Source: Atopsyche davidsoni
Lineage: Eukaryota; Arthropoda; Insecta; Trichoptera; Hydrobiosidae
DNA length: 64,000 nt
Reading direction: 5' to 3'
Assembly: GCA_022113835.1 (NCBI GenBank)
Contig: JAILWY010000020.1
Span: 2,976,001-3,040,000, forward strand
Shown here: positions 60,801 to 64,000 of the stretch, one piece after another
How positions within the stretch are numbered: the first letter of the stretch is position 1
Layout: each line of letters begins with the position of its first letter
Notes under the pieces: generated by a model
Database searches by the model: none
What the model was told of the DNA's origin: nothing
What the model saw: only the letters and a program-made list of their open reading frames with translations
Program-made: the position numbers and the translations under genes

Positions 60801-63800
60801 TCATGAACTCGCGCGCCGTGGTCGTGAAGGTGCACAGCTTGAGGTGCAGGGTGGAGTCCTCGTCCTGCGGGAGAAGAGAGCGCGGTTACGATCGCCCGGT
60901 GCCGAGATCGACGGCCGGGGACGCCGGTCGCGAGGAGGCTCACCGAGTCGTCGGCGCTGGTGTCGTCGTCGGAGGGGGCGTCCTCCGGCCAGTCGGCGAG
61001 CGCGGCGGGCGGCTCGAGGATCGCGGCGGGCGCGGGGGCGGGCGGCGCGAGCACGTCCGTGACGTAGGCCAGCAGCTGCACGGCCGCCTCCAGGGCCGCT
61101 CGCGGCGCGCCCTCCTCCAGCCGCTCCAGCGCCGCCGTGGCCATCAGAGTTTCCACGCTAGTGATAAAAATCTACGTTAAGAATGAACCGATGAACTCAC
61201 TCGGAACTCAGTGCCACCTTGAGAATCTCGAGTTTGCTGCTAATTATGAACGACCCGACGGAAGCCCCTATCAGCGATGAATACTTGCACCTAGCAATCG
61301 GTAACTAAAAAGCTAAATTACACAATGCATTCGAACGATGCGACACGTACCACTCGTCCAGCCACTGCACGGCGGCGGGAAACAGCAGGCGATGACCGGC
61401 GCCGTCGTGGGCATCAGCCAGGTGGGCGGCCTCGCGCAGCAGGCGCGAGAGCGGCAGCCCCGGAGGGCTGGGACCCAGGGAAGCGCCCGCGAGCTCCATC
61501 AGCGCCCGCAATAGGGCCGCAGCCGCTTCCTCCTCGCTGCGGAAGAGCAAGGTGAGCGCAGGCGGGCGAGGGCGGTGGGCCGGGGACGCCGGGGCGGGAG
61601 CGCGCTACGTACCAGTGGGCGGTGACGTGGTGCGCGAGGTTGGCGAGGAGGGCGGCGCCGTCCTGCGCGTCGGGCTCGGCGAGGGCGGCGGCCACGCTGT
61701 CCTTGCTGTCGCTGGCGGCCGCGGACCAGCCTCCGCTGTCGGCGCGCGGCGCCGGCGAGGAGTCCTCGGAGGCGGGCGCGGCGGGCGCGGCGGGGGGCGC
61801 GGGCGCGGTGGGCGTGGCCGCGTCGCTGTCGGGCGGCGTGGAGGAGGCGCGCGCGGGCGGGGCTCCGCAGGCGGCCGCGAGCCACGGGCCGCCCTGAGCC
61901 GCACGCGCGCACACGGCCGCGCACAGGGCGGCGGGAGCCTCGCCGGCCGCGCACGCCGCGAACAGCTTGTTGAACAGCCGCACGAGCCGCGCGCCGTAGG
62001 GCTGGCGCTGGAAGGGCGCGTTCACGAGCACCGACCCCAGGCACAGCTCCCCGCTCCCGAAGACCTCCTCCAGGGCCGCCCGCCCGGCCGGTCGCTCCAG
62101 CACTTTTTCCCAGTACTTAATCTAAAAGACGATCATTTCAGAGGGCGGTTCGATCGCAACGGCGAGGATGAAACCGATCGAGACCCGAGCGCCTACCATT
62201 CCCCTGAGGATCTTCTCGGCGGGCGGCGGCGTGGCCACGAGCACCGGGTGCGTGCAGCGCAGCACTCGCTCGTGCAGCAGCTGCTCCGTGCGCGCCGCGG
62301 ACGGCAGCAGCGCCGTGAGCGCGGTCAGCGCCGCTTCCTGCGATAGAAAGTAGTCCATTTAATTTTTGACATTAAATTATCGCAGGTTTTACTCTAAAAA
62401 AAAGCAAATCGAGACCCGCCCTCGGATAGGGAGTGAATGAATCACCTGCAGAAAGTCGAAGCGTCCGTCGGCGGCCGCGGGCAGCAGCAGCCGCACGGCC
62501 TCCGCGCGCTCGGCTTCCCCGAGGGCCGCCACGCGCGCTCCCAGCAGTTCCGTGGCGCCAGCCGCCAGCAACCGCAGCGCGCCCATCGGCCCGCCGGCCA
62601 GCAGCTGGCCGTGCAGCGCCACCTGCTGCAGCATGGCGCTCTCCGAGGGAATCAGGTCGCCCGCGAAGGCGCTCTGCAACCGAGACGCGAGTCAGCGAAA
62701 GGTTCCGGCGATATCCGACCGACGATCGATCGCCCGGCGTCGGGACTCACCGCGGGCTTGAGCGAAGCGGGCGCCGCGGCCGCCCGGTCCAGCGCGGCGC
62801 GGGCGGCGGGAGGCAGCAGCGCACGCAGCCAGGGAGCCGCGCGGGCGCCGCAGACCTGCAGCAGCCCCTCCAGCGCCGCGGCGCCGCCGCACTGCTCCGC
62901 GGCGCTCTCGTCTCCCTCGCCCGCCGCCTCGCGGTACGCGCCCGCGCGGCAGCACTCCAAGGCGGTCTCCAGCAGCGAGAGCAGCGGGGCCCCCAGCCGC
63001 GCCGCCAGCGCCGCGTCCTCGGTCGCGTCCGGCAGCGCGCGCAGCCGCAGCAGCACGCAGTCCACCTGCAGCGCGTCCAGCAGCGCGGGCAGCGGAGGCG
63101 TGCCGGTCGCGTTGTCCCTCAGCTGGCGCACGGTCTGCTCGGCCAGCCACACGGTGTAGGCCGCGCTGTCGCACTCGCGGCTCACGGTGGCCAGCAGGCC
63201 CTCCGCGTACTGCGTGTACATGCCCTGCTTCACCAGCGCGTCCTTGAGCCACGGGCTGAAGGTCTTGAGGTGCGAGGCGCGCGGCACCCACAGCAGCGCG
63301 TGCAGCGGGCTCTCGGCGCGCGCCATGCGCTCCATGTGCGGCGTGGAGGGCGGCAGGGCGACCAGCAGCCGCCAGGCCGTCTGGAAGCAGTGGTGCGCGG
63401 CGCCCAGCGCGGAGGGCGTCGGCGCGGGCCGGCGGTCCCCGACGCTCACGGCGCGCAGCAGGTCCAGCAGGGCGTCCAGCAGCGCGGGGTACTTGAGCTT
63501 GTCGGGCGTGCCCAGCGCGAAGTTGCAGGCCAGCCCGTCCAGCTTGGGCGTCTCCTGGTTGTCGACGTCGGCCTCCGTGAGCGCGTAGTACCTGGGCCGC
63601 ATGCCGAGGTCGGCGTCGGGCGGCGCGCGGCGGCGGAGCGCGGCCTCGGCGTGCGGGACTGGGCAGTAGGTGCGCGCGGCGCCCGCGCCCCCCTCGCCGG
63701 GCGCGGTCACGAGGTTCCACTCCACCTGACGCAGCAGGCTGGCGGGCGCGTCGTACAGGTGCTTCATGAGGTACTCCAGCAGTACCGCGAGGCGCGTCAC

Positions 63801-63973
63801 GAGCAGCAGCTGGTGCGGCGCGGCTTGGCTCATGCGGGCGCGGTCGGCCGCGCCGAGCCACTCGGCCGTGCGGATTATGTGGTTGGCCGTCATCAGCAGC
63901 ACGGACTTTTTCTGCATGAGGTTCAGGGAGTGGAAGAGATACACGAGCAGCTGGGCGTGCTCCACGTTCATGT
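48581..63973 (-). CDS. UBR4: UBR4 / purity of essence, giant N-recognin E3/E4 ubiquitin ligase (5' end outside window)
   Basis: The gene is spliced on the minus strand. Twenty-seven coding exons are visible with GT-AG introns and consistent phase throughout: 12,539 coding bases, 4,178 residues plus a stop. The first visible exon is preceded by a pyrimidine-rich acceptor, so the start codon lies beyond 64000; human UBR4 is about 5,180 residues. Identity rests on the UBR box ([27 protein letters not shown]) in exon 7, the zinc-ribbon block CPRCSA/CANCGE/CHKCR in exons 17-18, and the C-terminal [14 protein letters not shown] segment in exon 22. Known role of the family: UBR4 recognises destabilising N-termini (N-degrons), works with UBE2A-type E2 enzymes, KCMF1 and calmodulin, and extends ubiquitin chains on misfolded or orphan proteins in the cytosol. 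In Drosophila the orthologue acts in neurons, glia and male germ line. I see no frameshift or internal stop, so the gene looks functional. Confidence 0.96.
49110..49290 (-). CDS. UBR4: UBR4 exon 26
   Basis: The first base completes a Lys codon. The exon encodes [20 protein letters not shown] and ends LLYDIMFK at the donor GTGAGA. Confidence 0.93.
49374..49514 (-). CDS. UBR4: UBR4 exon 25
   Basis: The acceptor GATTTGCAG precedes [19 protein letters not shown]. The exon continues to [13 protein letters not shown] and ends inside a Lys codon at the donor GTCAGT. It follows a 359-base AT-rich intron, the longest in the visible gene. Confidence 0.92.
49874..50049 (-). CDS. UBR4: UBR4 exon 24
   Basis: The acceptor GTGCGTTGCAG precedes [20 protein letters not shown]. 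The exon ends VYVIN plus two bases at the donor GTAAGT. It is part of the C-terminal ligase module. Confidence 0.93.
50195..50473 (-). CDS. UBR4: UBR4 exon 23 (hemi-RING second half)
   Basis: The exon encodes [11 protein letters not shown], then [12 protein letters not shown], which provides the His and Cys of the zinc site, then a conserved helix ([18 protein letters not shown]). It ends NSYLQ at the donor GTCTGT. Confidence 0.94.
50588..51064 (-). CDS. UBR4: UBR4 exon 22 (start of hemi-RING E3 module)
   Basis: The acceptor TTATTTGCAG precedes [20 protein letters not shown]. The end, [20 protein letters not shown], supplies the CxxC half of the atypical hemi-RING zinc finger. Family knowledge assigns this C-terminal module to recruitment of UBE2A/UBE2B. 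The donor is AAG|GTACAA. Confidence 0.95.
51137..51304 (-). CDS. UBR4: UBR4 exon 21
   Basis: The acceptor CGTTTTGCAG precedes [20 protein letters not shown] and the exon ends at NALDYIT with the donor GTGAGA. The following intron is 72 bases, in phase 0 and free of stop codons, so an intron-retained form would stay in frame. Confidence 0.93.
51390..52970 (-). CDS. UBR4: UBR4 exon 20 (large scaffold exon)
   Basis: This phase-0 exon of 527 codons runs from [19 protein letters not shown] to AHLCQHFKT. It contains long helices such as [20 protein letters not shown] and [20 protein letters not shown]. The acceptor is TGCTTGTAG and the donor ACG|GTACTC. It is well-conserved armadillo-like scaffold leading to the ligase module. 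Confidence 0.94.
53050..53508 (-). CDS. UBR4: UBR4 exon 19
   Basis: The acceptor GTCGCCTTGCAG precedes [21 protein letters not shown]. The middle is a proline-rich linker ([13 protein letters not shown]) and the end is [12 protein letters not shown] at AGG|GTAACG. The Pro-rich loop is probably lineage-specific. Confidence 0.9.
53586..54354 (-). CDS. UBR4: UBR4 exon 18 (zinc ribbon continued, scaffold)
   Basis: The exon starts [18 protein letters not shown] and continues with the conserved [15 protein letters not shown]. Helical scaffold follows ([20 protein letters not shown]). It ends NA at the donor GTCAGT, a non-GTRAGT but acceptable donor. Confidence 0.93.
54432..54531 (-). CDS. UBR4: UBR4 exon 17 (zinc ribbon)
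   Basis: This exon of about 33 codons carries four Cys pairs or halves: [15 protein letters not shown] and QCHKC. These are typical zinc-ribbon knuckles shared with other UBR4 proteins. The acceptor is TGTCGCCAG and the donor GTAAGT. It joins exon 18 within an Arg codon. Confidence 0.93.
54612..55258 (-). CDS. UBR4: UBR4 exon 16 (second beta-sandwich)
   Basis: The acceptor CTTCTCCCGTAG precedes [19 protein letters not shown]. The second part is the conserved beta-sandwich that leads into the zinc ribbons, with [38 protein letters not shown] and EYADFYEN. It ends at TCGG|GTGAGT. By eye it is one of the best conserved parts of the protein. Confidence 0.94.
55351..56818 (-). CDS. UBR4: UBR4 exon 15, with collagen-like PDG repeat
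   Basis: The exon encodes about 489 residues. It opens with a tandem Pro-Asp-Gly run (bases 56700-56776, 9-base period) and continues with helical scaffold such as [34 protein letters not shown] and [14 protein letters not shown]. It ends at GA|GTAAGT. The repeat is in frame and must be translated if the splice sites are as I read them. Confidence 0.93.
56700..56776 (-). repeat. 9-bp tandem repeat encoding Pro-Asp-Gly
   Basis: On the plus strand the unit is close to GGGCCGTCG, repeated about eight times with point changes (CGC, GAG and GGA variants). In the UBR4 frame it gives a PDG run with single Ser and Ala substitutions, a collagen-like low-complexity tract at the start of exon 15. Confidence 0.85.
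56893..57123 (-). CDS. UBR4: UBR4 exon 14
   Basis: The acceptor CTGTTGCAG precedes [20 protein letters not shown]. The rest is rich in Ser, Ala and Gly ([18 protein letters not shown]), indicating a disordered acidic region. The exon ends one base into a Gly codon at GTGAGT. Confidence 0.87.
57208..57330 (-). CDS. UBR4: UBR4 exon 13
   Basis: The acceptor GACATTGCAG precedes a short hydrophilic exon ([20 protein letters not shown]) that ends in [10 protein letters not shown] at the donor GTGAGC. It is probably a disordered linker in the middle of the protein. Confidence 0.86.
57488..57635 (-). CDS. UBR4: UBR4 exon 12
   Basis: The acceptor CTCTGCGCAG precedes [20 protein letters not shown]. 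The exon then holds a basic stretch ([11 protein letters not shown]) that could serve as a localisation signal or a flexible linker. The donor is GG|GTACGC. Confidence 0.87.
57712..57916 (-). CDS. UBR4: UBR4 exon 11
   Basis: The first base completes the Lys codon from exon 10. The exon then encodes [18 protein letters not shown], continues to [11 protein letters not shown] and ends at GCG|GTGAGT. It is scaffold. Confidence 0.88.
57991..58418 (-). CDS. UBR4: UBR4 exon 10
   Basis: The acceptor CTCTCCGCAG precedes [14 protein letters not shown]. The exon ends two bases into a Lys codon at the donor GTGAGG. It has an acidic and alanine-rich stretch followed by helices ending in RPQHLL. Confidence 0.88.
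58496..59322 (-). CDS. UBR4: UBR4 exon 9 (propeller end and first beta-sandwich)
   Basis: The acceptor CTCTCCGCAG precedes [14 protein letters not shown]. The first half finishes the propeller ([15 protein letters not shown]). The second half is a galactose-binding-like beta-sandwich ([48 protein letters not shown]). The exon ends at AAG|GTGAGT. The fold is assigned from knowledge of UBR4 structure rather than from computation. Confidence 0.92.
59391..59523 (-). CDS. UBR4: UBR4 exon 8 (propeller)
   Basis: The acceptor CTCCCGCAG precedes [20 protein letters not shown] and the exon ends at ACGG|GTGAGT. It continues the beta-propeller started in exon 7. Confidence 0.9.
59590..60864 (-). CDS. 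UBR4: UBR4 exon 7: UBR box and start of propeller
   Basis: This exon of 425 codons opens with [11 protein letters not shown]. The UBR box covers about residues 844-912 of the visible protein: a first Cys in [33 protein letters not shown] and [13 protein letters not shown]. These residues are the zinc ligands that form the N-degron binding fold. A basic low-complexity linker follows ([16 protein letters not shown] region). The remainder has WD40-like blades (for example [16 protein letters not shown] and [15 protein letters not shown]). The match to the human domain is near-complete by eye. Confidence 0.96.
60944..61157 (-). CDS. UBR4: UBR4 exon 6
   Basis: The acceptor TATCACTAG precedes [16 protein letters not shown]. 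The exon ends with an acidic [13 protein letters not shown] stretch at the donor GTGAGC. The acidic linker lies immediately before the UBR-box exon, as it does in other UBR4 proteins. Confidence 0.9.
61351..61536 (-). CDS. UBR4: UBR4 exon 5
   Basis: The acceptor CTTCCGCAG precedes the exon and the donor GTACGT follows it. It encodes a Glu- and Ala-rich helix and then the segment [10 protein letters not shown]. It begins and ends within codons that complete correctly with exons 4 and 6. Confidence 0.88.
61613..62121 (-). CDS. UBR4: UBR4 exon 4
   Basis: The acceptor GTCTTTTAG precedes [11 protein letters not shown]. The exon ends after the first two bases of a Cys codon at the donor GTACGT. 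Residues about 531-700 of the visible protein include a low-complexity stretch rich in Pro, Ala and Ser (around [13 protein letters not shown]) that is probably a disordered loop in the scaffold. Confidence 0.88.
62197..62337 (-). CDS. UBR4: UBR4 exon 3
   Basis: This is a phase-0 exon of 47 codons running from [11 protein letters not shown] to EKILRGM. The acceptor TTTCTATCGCAG and the donor ATG|GTAGGC are clear. It is scaffold. Confidence 0.88.
62446..62673 (-). CDS. UBR4: UBR4 exon 2
   Basis: The acceptor GGTTGCAG and the donor CAG|GTGATT bound an exon of 76 whole codons in phase 0. It encodes [17 protein letters not shown] and continues to RFDFLQ. It is helical scaffold with no separate domain. 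Confidence 0.88.
62751..63973 (-). CDS. UBR4: UBR4 visible exon 1 (helical scaffold)
   Basis: The acceptor TTCTTCCCAG precedes base 63973 and the donor GTGAGT follows base 62751. The exon enters with two bases of a codon and then encodes 407 residues beginning [12 protein letters not shown]. It is leucine- and alanine-rich with no catalytic motif, as expected for the alpha-solenoid scaffold upstream of the UBR box. The ATG at 63971 is internal, because an acceptor sits two bases before it. Confidence 0.9.
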
Positions 63974-64000
63974 CTGGGAAGAAAAAAATCGCTCAGCGAC

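Noticed and set aside
59405..61156. Long minus-strand ORF overlapping UBR4 exons 6-8 in another frame
   Set aside because: It matches UBR4 only up to exon 6, then runs out of frame through an intron. The spliced frame carries the UBR box.
1..64000. Bacterial features such as CRISPR arrays, operons, ribosome binding sites or rRNA genes
   Set aside because: The window is eukaryotic. The only tandem array (44150-44850) lacks the spacer-repeat pattern of CRISPR, and no rRNA-like sequence was seen.

Overview
The window reads as arthropod nuclear DNA, most likely from an insect. The evidence is a spliced gene with a metazoan-type giant protein, mostly short introns (66 to about 360 bases) with GT-AG borders, short TTAGG-type telomere-like motifs, long A/T runs and many decayed transposons. 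A moth or butterfly is a reasonable guess, but nothing here proves the order.

The one confidently identified gene lies on the minus strand from 63973 down to 48581. It encodes the C-terminal part of UBR4 (fly purity of essence/pushover), a giant N-recognin and E3/E4 ubiquitin ligase. I resolve 27 coding exons whose reading phases agree at every junction, giving 4,178 residues and a TAA stop at 48583-48581. The 5' exons lie beyond the right edge. In order the protein carries alpha-helical scaffold, a UBR box (about residues 844-912 of the visible protein), a WD40-like propeller, two beta-sandwich segments, zinc ribbons, more scaffold, and the C-terminal hemi-RING/E2-recruiting module. Exons and introns upstream of about 51 kb are very GC-rich. 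The last introns and the 3' flank are AT-rich.

The left 46-48 kb is AT-rich and contains no gene I can name. It holds: a 2.2 kb decayed hAT-type transposon with terminal inverted repeats and an 8-bp target duplication (7843-10044); two small nonautonomous hAT-like elements (12631-13006, 41408-41779); two internally deleted mariner-like elements (15350-15850, 38494-39034); at least a dozen fragments of one LINE-like family whose 3' end is a GA-rich stretch running into (TA)n; an AT-rich interspersed family (26890-27220 and 33400-33725); a coding-like 45-bp minisatellite with a 228-bp higher-order period (44150-44850); and long (TA)n microsatellites.

Scattered in this AT-rich DNA are short GC-rich islets (for example 5102-5420, 15036-15186, 16198-16388, 23690-24000, 33900-34165). 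They are open in one or several frames and could be orphan exons of an unseen gene, promoters or old transposon pieces. Three short motifs (29364-29398, 30186-30219, 43412-43445) resemble the catalytic core of hammerhead ribozymes carried by retroelements.
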